Positions 54,064 through 64,000 are shown, counted from the first letter of the stretch. The stretch is 64,000 nucleotides of DNA from Pampus argenteus (GCA_036937835.1 CM072877.1:780001-844000), one strand, 5' to 3'. Numbers and translations: made by a program. The notes: a model not told the origin generated them from the sequence alone.

Positions 54064-56257
54064 TTGTTTATGGCAAACATGGTTTTGATTGAAAATATTG
54101 CTCCTTGTTTAAGAAAAACTGTAGTTGTCAGTTTTGGCCTGAGAGAAAGCTATTTTTACAAATGTTACAGTAAAAGCTGCAGGAAGCTCTCAGAAGTGAG
54201 TTTTTTGGTCCTAATCATTAGGAATCAGTTACTTGTTGATGGCAAACATGGTTTTGTTGAAAATATTGATCCTTGTTTAAGAAAAACTGTAGTTGTCAGT
54301 TTTGGCCTGAGAGAAAGCTATTTTTACAAATGTTACAGTAAAAGCTGCAGGAAGCTCTCAGAAGTGAGTTTTTTGGTCCTAATCATTAGAAATCAGTTAC
54401 TTGTTGATGGCAAACATGGTTTTGATTGAAAATATTGCTCCTTGTTTAAGAAAAACTGTAGTTGTCAGTTTTGGCCTGAGAGAAAGCTATTTTTACAAAT
54501 GTTACAGTAAAAGCTGCAGGAAGCTCTCAGAAGTGAGTTTTTTGGTCCTAAGCATTAGAAATCAGTTACTTGTTGATGGCAAACATGGTTTTGATTGAAA
54601 ATATTGCTCCTTGTTTAAGAAAAACTGTAGTTGTCAGTTTTGGCCTGAGATAAAGCTATTTTTACAAATGTTACAGTAAAAGCTGCAGGAAGCTCTCAGA
54701 AGTGAGTTTTTTGGTCCTAATCATTAGAAATCAGTTACTTGTTGATGGCAAACATGGTTTTGATTGAAAATATTGCTCCTTGTTTAAGAAAAACTGTAGT
54801 TGTCAGTTTTGGCCTGAGAGAAAGCTATTTTTACAAATGTTACAGTAAAAGCTGCAGGAAGCTCTCAGAAGTGAGTTTTTTGGTCCTAATCATTAGGAAT
54901 CAGTTACTTGTTGATGGCAAACATGGTTTTGTTGAAAATATTGATCCTTGTTTAAGAAAAACTGTAGTTGTCAGTTTTGGCCTGAGAGAAAGCTATTTTT
55001 ACAAATGTTACAGTAAAAGCTGCAGGAAGCTCTCAGAAGTGAGTTTTTTGGTCCTAATCATTAGAAATCAGTTACTTGTTGATGGCAAACATGGTTTTGA
55101 TTGAAAATATTGCTCCTTGTTTAAGAAAAACTGTAGTTGTCAGTTTTGGCCTGAGAGAAAGCTATTTTTACAAATGTTACAGTAAAAGCTGCAGGAAGCT
55201 CTCAGAAGTGAGTTTTTTGGTCCTAAGCATTAGAAATCAGTTACTTGTTGATGGCAAACATGGTTTTGATTGAAAATATTGCTCCTTGTTTAAGAAAAAC
55301 TGTAGTTGTCAGTTTTGGCCTGAGATAAAGCTATTTTTACAAATGTTACAGTAAAAGCTGCAGGAAGCTCTCAGAAGTTATTTTTGGGCTCCTAATCATT
55401 AGAAATCAGTTACTTGTTGATGGCAAACATGGTTTTGATTGAAAATATTGCTCCTTGTTTAAGAAAAACTGTAGTTGTCAGTTTTGGCCTGAGAGAAAGC
55501 TATTTTTACAAATGTTACAGTAAAAGCTGCAGGAAGCTCTCAGAAGTGGGTTTTTTGCTCCTAATCATTAGAAATCAGTTACTTGTTGATGGCAAACATG
55601 GTTTTGATTGAAAATATTTATCCTTGTTTAAGAAAAACTGTAGTTGTAAGTTTTGGCCTGAGAAAAAGCTATTTTTACAAATGTTACAGTAAAAGCTGCA
55701 GGAAGCTCTCAGAAGTGAGTTTTTTGGTCCTAATCATTAGAAATCAGTTACTTGTTGATGGCAAACATGGTTTTGATTGAAAATATTGCTCCTTGTTTAA
55801 GAAAAACTGTAGTTGTCAGTTTTGGCCTGAGAGAAAGCTATTTTTACAAATGTTACAGTAAAAGCTGCAGGAAGCTCTCAGAAGTGAGTTTTTTGGTCCT
55901 AATCATTAGGAATCAGTTACTTGTTGATGGCAAACATGGTTTTGTTGAAAATATTGATCCTTGTTTAAGAAAAACTGTAGTTGTCAGTTTTGGCCTGAGA
56001 GAAAGCTATTTTTACAAATGTTACAGTAAAAGCTGCAGGAAGCTCTCAGAAGTGAGTTTTTTGGTCCTAAGCATTAGAAATCAGTTACTTGTTGATGGCA
56101 AACATGGTTTTGATTGAAAATATTGCTCCTTGTTTAAGAAAAACTGTAGTTGTCAGTTTTGGCCTGAGAGAAAGCTATTTTTACAAATGTTACAGTAAAA
56201 GCTGCAGGAAGCTCTCAGAAGTGAGTTTTTTGGTCCTAAGCATTAGAAATCAGTTAC
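54064..56257 (+). repeat. 2194-bp 13-unit higher-order repeat, copy 2
   Basis: Second tandem copy of the preceding block. It agrees to about 56,084 and then differs in the final unit. Private changes include gttgtaagttttgg and gagaaaaagc near 55,650. Its left part also recurs at 59,313-60,157 with a constant offset of 5418 bp relative to 53,895, and again near 61,169-61,673 (offset 1856 from 59,313), showing repeated reuse of the same module. Confidence 0.85.
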
Positions 56258-59200
56258 TTGTTGATGGCAAACATGGTTTTGATTGAAAATATTGCTCCTT
56301 GTTTAAGAAAAACTGTAGTTGTCAGTTTTGGCCTGAGAGAAAGCTATTTTTACAAATGTTACAGTAAAAGCTGCAGGAAGCTCTCAGAAGTTATTTTTGG
56401 GCTCCTAATCATTAGAAATCAGTTACTTGTTGATGGCAAACATGGTTTTGATTGAAAATATTGCTCCTTGTTTAAGAAAAACTGTAGTTGTCAGTTTTGG
56501 CCTGAGAGAAAGCTATTTTTACAAATGTTACAGTAAAAGCTGCAGGAAGCTCTCAGAAGTGAGTTTTTTGGTCCTAATCATTAGAAATCAGTTACTTGTT
56601 GATGGCAAACATGGTTTTGATTGAAAATATTGCTCCTTGTTTAAGACAAACTGTAGTTGTCAGTTTTGGCCTTCTCTCGCCGAGAGAAAGCTATTTTTAC
56701 AAATGTTACAGTAAAAGCTGCAGGAAGCTCTCAGAAGTTAGTTTTTGCCTCCTAATCATTAGAAATCAGTTACTTGTTGATGGCAAACATGGTTTTGATT
56801 GAAAATATGGCTCCTTGTTTAAGAAAAACTATAGTTGTCAGTTTTGGCCTTCTCTCGCCGAGAGAAAGCTATTTTTACAAATGTTACAGTAAAAGCTGCA
56901 GGAAGCTCTCAAAGTGAGTTTTTTGGTCCTAATCATTAGAAATCAGTTACTTGTTGATGGCAAACATGGTTTTGATTGAAAATATTGCTCCTTGTTTAAG
57001 AAAAACTGTAGTTGTCAGTTTTGGCCTGAGAGAAAGCTATTTTTAAAATGTTACAGTAAAAGCTGCAGGGAGCTCTCAGAAGTGAGTTTTTTGGTCCTAA
57101 TCATTAGAAATCAGTTACTTGTTGATGGCAAACATGGTTTTGATTGAAAATATTGATCCTTGTTTAAGAAAAACTGTAGTTGTCAGTTTTGGCCTGAGAG
57201 AAAGCTATTTTTACAAATGTTACAGTAAAAGCTGCAGGAAGCTCTCAGAAGTGAGTTTTTTGGTCCTTATCATTAGAAATCAGTTACTTGTTGATGGCAA
57301 ACATGGTTTTGATTGAAAATATTTATCCTTGTTTAAGAAAAACTGTAGTTGTCAGTTTTGGCCTGAGAGAAAGCTATTTTTACAAATGTTACAGTAAAAG
57401 CTGCAGGAAGCTCTCAGAAGTGAGTTTTTTGGTCCTAATCATTAGAAATCAGTTACTTGTTGATGGCAAACATGGTTTTGATTGAAAATATTGCTCCTTG
57501 TTTAAGAAAAACTGTAGTTGTCAGTTTTGGCCTGAGAGAAAGCTATTTTTACAAATGTTACAGTAAAAGCTGCAGGAAGCTCTCAGAAGTGAGTTTTTTG
57601 GTCCTAATCATTAGGAATCAGTTACTTGTTGATGGCAAACATGGTTTTGTTGAAAATATTGATCCTTGTTTAAGAAAAACTGTAGTTGTCAGTTTTGGCC
57701 TGAGAGAAAGCTATTTTTACAAATGTTACAGTAAAAGCTGCAGGAAGCTCTCAGAAGTGAGTTTTTTGGTCCTAATCATTAGAAATCAGTTACTTGTTGA
57801 TGACAAACATGGATTTGATTGAAAATATTGCTCCTTGTTTAAGAAAAACTGTAGTTGTCAGTTTTGGCCTGAGAGAAAGCTATTTTTACAAATGTTACAG
57901 TAAAAGCTGCAGGAAGCTCTCAGAAGTTATTTTTGGGCTCCTAATCATTGGAAATCAGTTACTTGTTGATGGCAAACATGGTTTTGATTGAAAATATTGC
58001 TCCTTGTTTAAGAAAAACTGTAGTTGTCAGTTTTGGCCTGAGAGAAAGCTATTTTTACAAATGTTACAGTAAAAGCTGCAGGAAGCTCTCAGAAGTTAGT
58101 TTTTGCCTCCTAATCATTAGAAATCAGTTACTTGTTGATGGCAAACATGGTTTTGATTGAAAATATGGCTCCTTGTTTAAGAAAAACTATAGTTGTCAGT
58201 TTTGGCCTGAGAGAAAGCTATTTTTACAAATGTTACAGTAAAAGCTGCAGGAAGCTCTCAGAAGTGGGTTTTTTGCTCCTAATCATTAGAAATCAGTTAC
58301 TTGTTGATGGCAAACATGGTTTTGATTGAAAATATTGCTCCTTGTTTAAGAAAAACTGTAGTTGTCAGTTTTGGCCTGAGAGAAAGCTATTTTTACAAAT
58401 GTTACAGTAAAAGCTGCAGGAAGCTCTCAGAAGTGAGTTTTTTGGTCCTAATCATTAGGAATCAGTTACTTGTTGACGGCAAACATGGTTTTGTTGAAAA
58501 TATTGATCCTTGTTTAAGAAAAACTGTAGTTGTCAGTTTTGGCCTGAGATAAAGCTATTTTTACAAATGTTACAGTAAAAGCTGCAGGAAGCTCTCAGAA
58601 GTTATTTTTGGGCTCCTAATCATTAGAAATCAGTTACTTGTTGATGGCAAACATGGTTTTGATTGAAAATATTGCTCCTTGTTTAAGAAAAACTGTAGTT
58701 GTCAGTTTTGGCCTGAGAGAAAGCTATTTTTACAAATGTTACAGTAAAAGCTGCAGGAAGCTCTCAGAAGTGGGTTTTTTGCTCCTAATCATTAGAAATC
58801 AGTTACTTGTTGATGGCAAACATGGTTTTGATTGAAAATATTGATCCTTGTTTAAGAAAAACTGTAGTTGTCAGTTTTGGCCTGAGAGAAAGCTATTTTT
58901 ACAAATGTTACAGTAAAAGCTGCAGGAAGCTCTCAGAAGTGAGTTTTTTGGTCCTAATCATTAGAAATCAGTTACTTGTTGATGACAAACATGGATTTGA
59001 TTGAAAATATTGCTCCTTGTTTAAGAAAAACTGTAGTTGTCAGTTTTGGCCTGAGAGAAAGCTATTTTTACAAATGTTACAGTAAAAGCTGCAGGAAGCT
59101 CTCAGAAGTGAGTTTTTTGGTCCTAATCATTAGGAATCAGTTACTTGTTGATGGCAAACATGGTTTTGTTGAAAATATTGATCCTTGTTTAAGAAAAACT

Positions 59201-61673
59201 GTAGTTGTCAGTTTTGGCCTGAGAGAAAGCTATTTTTACAAATGTTACAGTAAAAGCTGCAGGAAGCTCTCAGAAGTGAGTTTTTTGGTCCTAAGCATTA
59301 GAAATCAGTTACTTGTTGATGGCAAACATGGTTTTGATTGAAAATATTGCTCCTTGTTTAAGAAAAACTGTAGTTGTCAGTTTTGGCCTGAGAGAAAGCT
59401 ATTTTTACAAATGTTACAGTAAAAGCTGCAGGAAGCTCTCAGAAGTGAGTTTTTTGGTCCTAATCATTAGAAATCAGTTACTTGTTTATGGCAAACATGG
59501 TTTTGATTGAAAATATTGCTCCTTGTTTAAGAAAAACTGTAGTTGTCAGTTTTGGCCTGAGAGAAAGCTATTTTTACAAATGTTACAGTAAAAGCTGCAG
59601 GAAGCTCTCAGAAGTGAGTTTTTTGGTCCTAATCATTAGGAATCAGTTACTTGTTGATGGCAAACATGGTTTTGTTGAAAATATTGATCCTTGTTTAAGA
59701 AAAACTGTAGTTGTCAGTTTTGGCCTGAGAGAAAGCTATTTTTACAAATGTTACAGTAAAAGCTGCAGGAAGCTCTCAGAAGTGAGTTTTTTGGTCCTAA
59801 TCATTAGAAATCAGTTACTTGTTGATGGCAAACATGGTTTTGATTGAAAATATTGCTCCTTGTTTAAGAAAAACTGTAGTTGTCAGTTTTGGCCTGAGAG
59901 AAAGCTATTTTTACAAATGTTACAGTAAAAGCTGCAGGAAGCTCTCAGAAGTGAGTTTTTTGGTCCTAAGCATTAGAAATCAGTTACTTGTTGATGGCAA
60001 ACATGGTTTTGATTGAAAATATTGCTCCTTGTTTAAGAAAAACTGTAGTTGTCAGTTTTGGCCTGAGATAAAGCTATTTTTACAAATGTTACAGTAAAAG
60101 CTGCAGGAAGCTCTCAGAAGTGAGTTTTTTGGTCCTAATCATTAGAAATCAGTTACTTGTTGATGGCAAACATGGTTTTGATTGAAAATATTGCTCCTTG
60201 TTTAAGAAAAACTGTAGTTGTCAGTTTTGGCCTGAGAGAAAGCTATTTTTACAAATGTTACAGTAAAAGCTGCAGGAAGCTCTCAGAAGTGAGTTTTTTG
60301 GTCCTAATCATTAGGAATCAGTTACTTGTTGATGGCAAACATGGTTTTGTTGAAAATATTGATCCTTGTTTAAGAAAAACTGTAGTTGTCAGTTTTGGCC
60401 TGAGAGAAAGCTATTTTTACAAATGTTACAGTAAAAGCTGCAGGAAGCTCTCAGAAGTAAGTTTTTTGGTCCTAATCATTAGAAATCAGTTACTTGTTGA
60501 TGGCAAACATGGTTTTGATTGAAAATATTGCTCCTTGTTTAAGAAAAACTGTAGTTGTCAGTTTTGGCCTGAGAGAAAGCTATTTTTACAAATGTTACAG
60601 TAAAAGCTGCAGGAAGCTCTCAGAAGTGAGTTTTTTGGTCCTAATCATTAGGAATCAGTTACTTGTTGACGGCAAACATGGTTTTGTTGAAAATATTGAT
60701 CCTTGTTTAAGAAAAACTGTAGTTGTCAGTTTTGGCCTGAGATAAAGCTATTTTTTACAAATGTTACAGTAAAAGCTGCAGGAAGCTCTCAGAAGTTATT
60801 TTTGGGCTCCTAATCATTAGAAATCAGTTACTTGTTGATGGCAAACATGGTTTTGATTGAAAATATTGCTCCTTGTTTAAGAAAAACTGTAGTTGTCAGT
60901 TTTGGCCTGAGAGAAAGCTATTTTTACAAATGTTACAGTAAAAGCTGCAGGAAGCTCTCAGAAGTGAGTTTTTTGGTCCTAATCATTAGGAATCAGTTAC
61001 TTGTTGATGGCAAACATGGTTTTGTTGAAAATATTGATCCTTGTTTAAGAAAAACTGTAGTTGTCAGTTTTGGCCTGAGAGAAAGCTATTTTTACAAATG
61101 TTACAGTAAAAGCTGCAGGAAGCTCTCAGAAGTGAGTTTTTTGGTCCTAAGCATTAGAAATCAGTTACTTGTTGATGGCAAACATGGTTTTGATTGAAAA
61201 TATTGCTCCTTGTTTAAGAAAAACTGTAGTTGTCAGTTTTGGCCTGAGAGAAAGCTATTTTTACAAATGTTACAGTAAAAGCTGCAGGAAGCTCTCAGAA
61301 GTGAGTTTTTTGGTCCTAATCATTAGAAATCAGTTACTTGTTTATGGCAAACATGGTTTTGATTGAAAATATTGCTCCTTGTTTAAGAAAAACTGTAGTT
61401 GTCAGTTTTGGCCTGAGAGAAAGCTATTTTTACAAATGTTACAGTAAAAGCTGCAGGAAGCTCTCAGAAGTGAGTTTTTTGGTCCTAATCATTAGGAATC
61501 AGTTACTTGTTGATGGCAAACATGGTTTTGTTGAAAATATTGATCCTTGTTTAAGAAAAACTGTAGTTGTCAGTTTTGGCCTGAGAGAAAGCTATTTTTA
61601 CAAATGTTACAGTAAAAGCTGCAGGAAGCTCTCAGAAGTGAGTTTTTTGGTCCTAATCATTAGAAATCAGTTA

Positions 61674-61699
61674 CCGTATTTTCACGACCAAAAGGCGCA
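61674..61699 (+). repeat. Terminal inverted repeat, left end
   Basis: Twenty-six bases starting CCGTATTTTCACGAC. They match the reverse complement of the right end at 24 of 26 positions (CAAAAGG here, TATAAGG there). Confidence 0.92.
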
Positions 61700-62006
61700 C
61701 CGTATGAAAAGGCGCAGTTTCATTTATGTGTGCCATTTCTGTATTTAACACACACATAGGGCGCACCTGACGATAGGGCGCACGTTTTATATACATTTTA
61801 TATACTCTACTACCATACGTACGTCCGCCTTACAACAACACACACGCATACAAGTGTGCGTAATTAAAAAATAGATCGGGAGCAAAACTGAGTTTGTTTG
61901 TGCTTTATTCAAGTATTAATTACAAAGTAATAACATTTTCTAATCATCACTCAATAATCAATAGGCGTCGGCATGGTAAAAACAAGCACATTACCGGTAA
62001 CAGTCA
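61700..62006. other. Left subterminal region of the transposon
   Basis: Non-coding DNA between the left terminal repeat and the transposase tail. Two copies of TAGGGCGCAC (61,757-61,766 and 61,774-61,783) match copies at the other end (63,630-63,639 and a variant at 63,647-63,656) in the same orientation. The string TACGTCCGCCTTACAACAAC at 61,820-61,839 recurs at 63,588-63,607. Such subterminal repeats may be transposase-binding sites, but that is inference. On the minus strand this region would be the 3' untranslated part of the gene. Confidence 0.6.
61904..61909 (-). terminator. Polyadenylation signal AATAAA of the transposase transcript
   Basis: On the minus strand AATAAA lies about 100 bp past the TAA that would end the ancestral transposase tail (62,007-62,009). 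Position and strand suit a poly(A) signal, but the hexamer is short and could occur by chance. Confidence 0.5.
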
Positions 62007-62025
62007 TTAATAAAATCCATCGAAG

Positions 62026-62277
62026 TCAAACTGTGGCGTAGCTCGCCCGGCGCTGCCTACCACTCTTCGTGAAGCTGTGGTCTCCTTCGGTCATCCATCG
62101 CTCCCACGCCGCTCGCAGCCTCACTTTGAACGGCCGGTCCCACTCCTTGTTATAGCTGCATTTACTTTTTTTTTTTTTACAAGTGCTTCCATCTTTTTCC
62201 TCCATGTCTCCTGCTGGCTGCTGCTGCATGCGACGCTGTTGTTGTTTTTGGCGCTGCCGTGCAGCGGGCGCGCGCAC
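62026..62277 (-). pseudogene. Chimeric ORF: foreign N-terminus joined to pogo transposase tail
   Basis: An 83-residue open frame crosses the junction of the nested segment and the pogo remnant. Its likely ATG is at 62,205 (MEEKDGS, 59 residues); an upstream in-frame Met gives 83. Residues from the foreign part include four consecutive lysines from a 12-A run and SKCSYNKEW. These pass directly into the pogo part, RPFKVRLRAAWERWMTEGD and then RASYATV, ending in TGA. Just downstream in another frame is DFDGFY followed by TAA (62,007-62,027), probably the ancestral transposase C-terminus, so a small deletion created the present stop. The ORF may simply be rearrangement debris. No evidence of expression is visible. 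Confidence 0.5.
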
Positions 62278-62517
62278 TCGCGTCTAGCTTGATTGACAGA
62301 GCCCACCCCGCCCGCCCCCTAATGACAGCTCAGCCTGTCCCGTCTCCCGAGTCCATACACACAGCTGTTTGCGCTGCGTAAACGCCAGGTTATAGCCTAC
62401 CTACTGTGAGACTGCATTTAAAAAAATCAAGTGCCACTGTCAATAACAATGCGGGACATTATCTCAATTTCAAAATGCGGGACTGTCGCGCACAAAGCGG
62501 GGCATCTGGTCACCCTA
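62139..62517 (-). mobile_element. Foreign segment nested in the pogo element (possible hAT 5' end)
   Basis: Between the duplicated transposase pieces lie about 379 bp unlike pogo. On the minus strand the segment begins TAGGGTGACCAGATG, shows GCGGGAC/GTCCCGC motifs, then GC-rich sequence, an ATG at 62,205 and a lysine-rich start (MEEKDGS, then SKCSYNKEW). A terminal motif, 5' leader and first codons followed by a break would fit the 5' end of another DNA transposon. The TAGGGTGACC start and the KCSYNKEW stretch remind me of hAT-type elements, but I cannot confirm this. Boundaries are set by where pogo-like sequence resumes (ggccggt at 62,132-62,138 and catcggctg at 62,518). Confidence 0.45.
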
Positions 62518-62573
62518 CATCGGCTGTGAGATGCGCTCGCATAGAGTCACAAATCAGAAGCGACGGTGATGTG
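62518..62573 (-). repeat. Internal duplication of the second-Asp segment
   Basis: These 56 bp repeat 62,723-62,778 with one mismatch (cgacgg against cgatgg) and encode the same CDSMRAH stretch. With the duplicated tail at 62,022-62,138 and 62,573-62,667, this indicates a tandem duplication of the middle/3' part of the transposase gene, later interrupted by foreign DNA. Confidence 0.85.
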
Positions 62574-62815
62574 AAGTCAAACTGTGGCGTAGCTCGCCCG
62601 GCGCTGCCTACCACTCTTCGTGAAGCTGTGTCCCACGCCGCTCGCAGCCTCACTTTAAACGGCCGGTTCACCTCCCGGAATAACAGCAAGCGTAGCGTTC
62701 ATCTGCTTCACTTTCTGTTTCACATCGGCTGTGAGATGCGCTCGCATAGAGTCACAAATCAGAAGCGATGGTGATGTGTGGAAAAAACCTCCCGGTCTCC
62801 TTACATACAGCTGCC
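62573..62815 (-). pseudogene. Pogo transposase, middle and C-terminal remnant in a shifted frame
   Basis: Immediately after the truncated N-terminal fragment, another minus-strand frame reads EWLRQLYVRRPGGFF and then CDSMRAHLTADVKQ, ending at VIPGG. The Asp in CDSMRAH (codon 62,751-62,753) is the expected second catalytic residue. It is out of frame with the N-terminal fragment because of the deletion. After VIPGG the sequence that should hold the third catalytic Asp (a QPLD-type motif in the family) is missing, and the DNA jumps to RPFKVRLRAAW, followed by a 22-bp gap relative to the second copy at 62,022-62,138. The tail SFTKSGRQRRASYATV ends at TGA. This is a multiply deleted gene remnant. 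Confidence 0.75.
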
Positions 62816-63472
62816 TCAGCCACTCGGCAGTTTCTGTCCGTTAGCGTGGCAGCCAAGCACAGCAGTAAACGAAGCCTTTTCGTTCCCCGTTGTGCGTATC
62901 GCTACAGTGCTGGTTCCCTTCTTCTCCACCGTGTGACTCACCGGGATGTCGAAAGTTAACGGCACCGCGTCCATGTTGGTGATGTGGCTCGGCTGGATGC
63001 GCTTTTCGGCGATGTGCTTCTGGCAGTAGGACCGGAAATTCGCCTGCTTTTCATAACAATCCGCCGGACGCCGCTGCGCTACTGTAGTCCTGGTCCGGAT
63101 GGAAAAATTGCACCGTTTCATAAAACGCCAGCACCAAGACGGACCTCCTTGGAAATGTTCACTTTTCATTTCCTCCGCTAGCGTTACTGCTCTGAGTCGG
63201 ATGGTGACAGTCGAAACGCTCCTCCTGCTCGCTCTTTGCTCAACGATCCATTGCTCGAGTCTTTCCTCTAACTCCGGCCACCTCGCCTGATGTCCGCGGA
63301 AACTCAGCTGAGTCTTCTTCACCTGTCGGAGCTCGTTCTCCAGCTTCCTCCACTTGCGAACCATCGACTCGTTAATTTTATATTCTCTCGCGGCGGCTCG
63401 ATTCCCATATTCCTCGGCGTAGCTGATAGCCTTCAGTTTAAACTGAGCTTCATAAGCGTGTCTCTTTGCCAT
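62816..63472 (-). pseudogene. Pogo-group transposase, N-terminal fragment (truncated)
   Basis: This frame encodes the DNA-binding half of a cut-and-paste transposase, which would act in the nucleus on the element's own ends. From the Met at 63,472 (MAKRH) the product is 218 residues. I chose this start because the recognisable domain begins right after it; the frame stays open to an upstream Met at 63,547. Residues about 5-50 resemble a Psq/Brinker-type helix-turn-helix (YEAQFKLKAISYAEE, INESMVRKWRK). About 60-125 resemble a CENP-B-type helix-turn-helix ending near GGPSWCWRFMKR. The DDE domain opens with NMDAVPLTFD, whose Asp, residue 168, is the expected first catalytic residue. The frame stops shortly after GQKLP because DNA encoding the middle of the DDE domain is deleted. 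Domain order is that of POGK-like pogo transposases, which are usually considerably longer. Family assignment is firm; loss of function is clear. Confidence 0.85.
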
Positions 63473-63689
63473 TTTCAGAGTTGTTAAAACAACAATGTTC
63501 TGCATAAAGCACATACCTGTTCTTTTATACACAATCCACGCCCACACATCCCCCTCTCTACCACGTCCTACTCATGGTGGTCTCTTTTACGTCCGCCTTA
63601 CAACAACAACAAAAACCACAACACACACATAGGGCGCACTGCACTATAGGGCGCGCCGCACATTTTGAAAAAAATCTAAGACGTTTATA
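63473..63689 (-). other. Right subterminal region and 5' leader of the transposase
   Basis: Non-coding DNA between the transposase start and the right terminal repeat. It holds TAGGGCGCAC at 63,630-63,639, a near copy at 63,647-63,656, and TACGTCCGCCTTACAACAAC at 63,588-63,607, all shared with the left end. A promoter for the transposase would be expected here. The minus strand has TATAAAAG near 63,524-63,531, a possible TATA box about 55 bp upstream of the ATG. Confidence 0.5.
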
Positions 63690-63715
63690 TGCGCCTTATA
63701 GTCGTGAAAATACGG
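63690..63715 (-). repeat. Terminal inverted repeat, right end
   Basis: Inverted partner of the left terminal repeat, ending GTCGTGAAAATACGG directly before the TA duplication. This is the end upstream of the transposase. Confidence 0.92.
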
Positions 63716-64000
63716 TACTTGTTGATGGCAAACATGGTTTTGATTGAAAATATTGCTCCTTGTTTAAGAAAAACTGTAGTTGTCAGTTTTGGCCTGAGAG
63801 AAAGCTATTTTTACAAATGTTACAGTAAAAGCTGCAGGAAGCTCTCAGAAGTGAGTTTTTTGGTCCTAAGCATTAGAAATCAGTTACTTGTTGATGGCAA
63901 ACATGGTTTTGATTGAAAATATTGCTCCTTGTTTAAGAAAAACTGTAGTTGTCAGTTTTGGCCTGAGATAAAGCTATTTTTACAAATGTTACAGTAAAAG
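63716..64000 (+). repeat. Satellite array resumes after the DNA transposon
   Basis: Directly after the transposon and its TA duplication the satellite continues in forward orientation with cttgttgatggcaaacatgg. This is exactly the phase at which it stopped at 61,673. One full unit and part of a second follow, and the array runs off the window edge. The second unit carries the ctgagataaagc variant also seen at 45,290 and 52,450. The true array therefore extends beyond the window. Confidence 0.97.

Larger units (their letters stand above)
38723..61673 (+). repeat. 169/178-bp tandem satellite, right arm (forward orientation)
   Basis: The same satellite as in the left arm continues in the opposite orientation up to the DNA transposon at 61,674. 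Most units are 169 bp and close to a single consensus, visibly more uniform than the left arm. Recurrent subtypes are units with cctaagcattag, units with cctaatcattag, units with ttatttttgggctcc, 178-bp units, and 168-bp units with ttttgttgaaaatattgatcc. The ordered recurrence of these subtypes reveals higher-order repeats. Nothing other than satellite is present in this interval. Confidence 0.97.
61674..63715 (-). mobile_element. Pogo-group (Tc1/mariner) DNA transposon, defective
   Basis: A 2042-bp insertion has inverted ends beginning CCGTATTTTCACGAC and sits between duplicated TA dinucleotides at 61,672-61,673 and 63,716-63,717. TA duplication, short terminal inverted repeats and a transposase with a CENP-B-type helix-turn-helix are established features of the pogo/Tigger group. 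The coding strand is minus. Excising the element plus one TA restores satellite phase exactly (cagtta followed by cttgttgatgg). The transposase is truncated and rearranged, so the copy cannot be autonomous. Confidence 0.9.

Noticed and set aside
116..61748. About 190 nearly identical 60-210 residue open frames, such as those beginning MLMANMVLIENIAPCL
   Set aside because: They are the same stretch of satellite read in every unit. Most begin at TTG rather than ATG, consecutive frames overlap by 29 bp, and 169 bp is not a multiple of three, so no continuous protein can be read through the array. Stops and frameshifts occur freely. I treat them as non-coding.
62406..62774. Plus-strand open frame of 122 residues inside the transposon
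   Set aside because: It lies antisense to the transposase remnants and across duplicated and foreign segments, with no recognisable domain, so it is a shadow frame.
62768..63487. Several short plus-strand open frames opposite the transposase
   Set aside because: They are antisense shadows of the minus-strand transposase, which has clear domain motifs.

Overview
This window is almost entirely satellite DNA from a eukaryotic, probably vertebrate, genome. I see no intact gene. A teleost fish is my best guess, resting on the two transposable elements in the array and on general familiarity, not on any unique marker. The basic unit is 169 bp, about 35% GC, with a 178-bp variant. It runs in two opposed blocks. 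Units lie in reverse orientation from 1 to about 38,731 (left arm) and in forward orientation from about 38,723 to 64,000 (right arm). At about 170 bp per unit this is roughly 220 units on the left and 135 on the right.

Both arms are built from higher-order repeats, meaning multi-unit blocks copied as a whole. In the left arm, 1-4643 recurs at 6579-11221 (offset 6578), and a 5.2-kb block is tandemly duplicated between about 9,625 and 20,016. From about 20.7 to 36.2 kb the units are more varied and carry their own diagnostic changes. The right arm is more uniform and includes a tandem pair of 2194-bp, 13-unit blocks (51,870-56,257). A perfect foldback (two 26-bp arms and a 4-nt loop) occurs three times in the left arm, and a close relative occurs once in the right arm. 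The switch in orientation at 38,723-38,731 has the same sequence as one side of that foldback, so the foldback unit probably seeded the large inversion.

Two mobile elements interrupt the array with clean target-site duplications. A 577-bp solo LTR (36,205-36,781) is flanked by 5-bp duplications, GCATC. A 2042-bp pogo-group Tc1/mariner DNA transposon (61,674-63,715) has 26-bp terminal inverted repeats and a TA duplication. It carries a broken transposase gene on the minus strand: the N-terminal DNA-binding domains and first catalytic Asp are in one open frame, the second Asp is in another frame, and the third Asp region is deleted. It also has internal duplications and a nested foreign segment, possibly hAT-derived, that forms a chimeric ORF with the transposase tail.

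The many 65-121 aa open frames across the array are one stretch of the repeat read over and over. They are not annotated as genes. The possible biological roles are structural, such as centromeric, pericentromeric, heterochromatic or large-palindrome DNA, and the sequence alone cannot choose between them.
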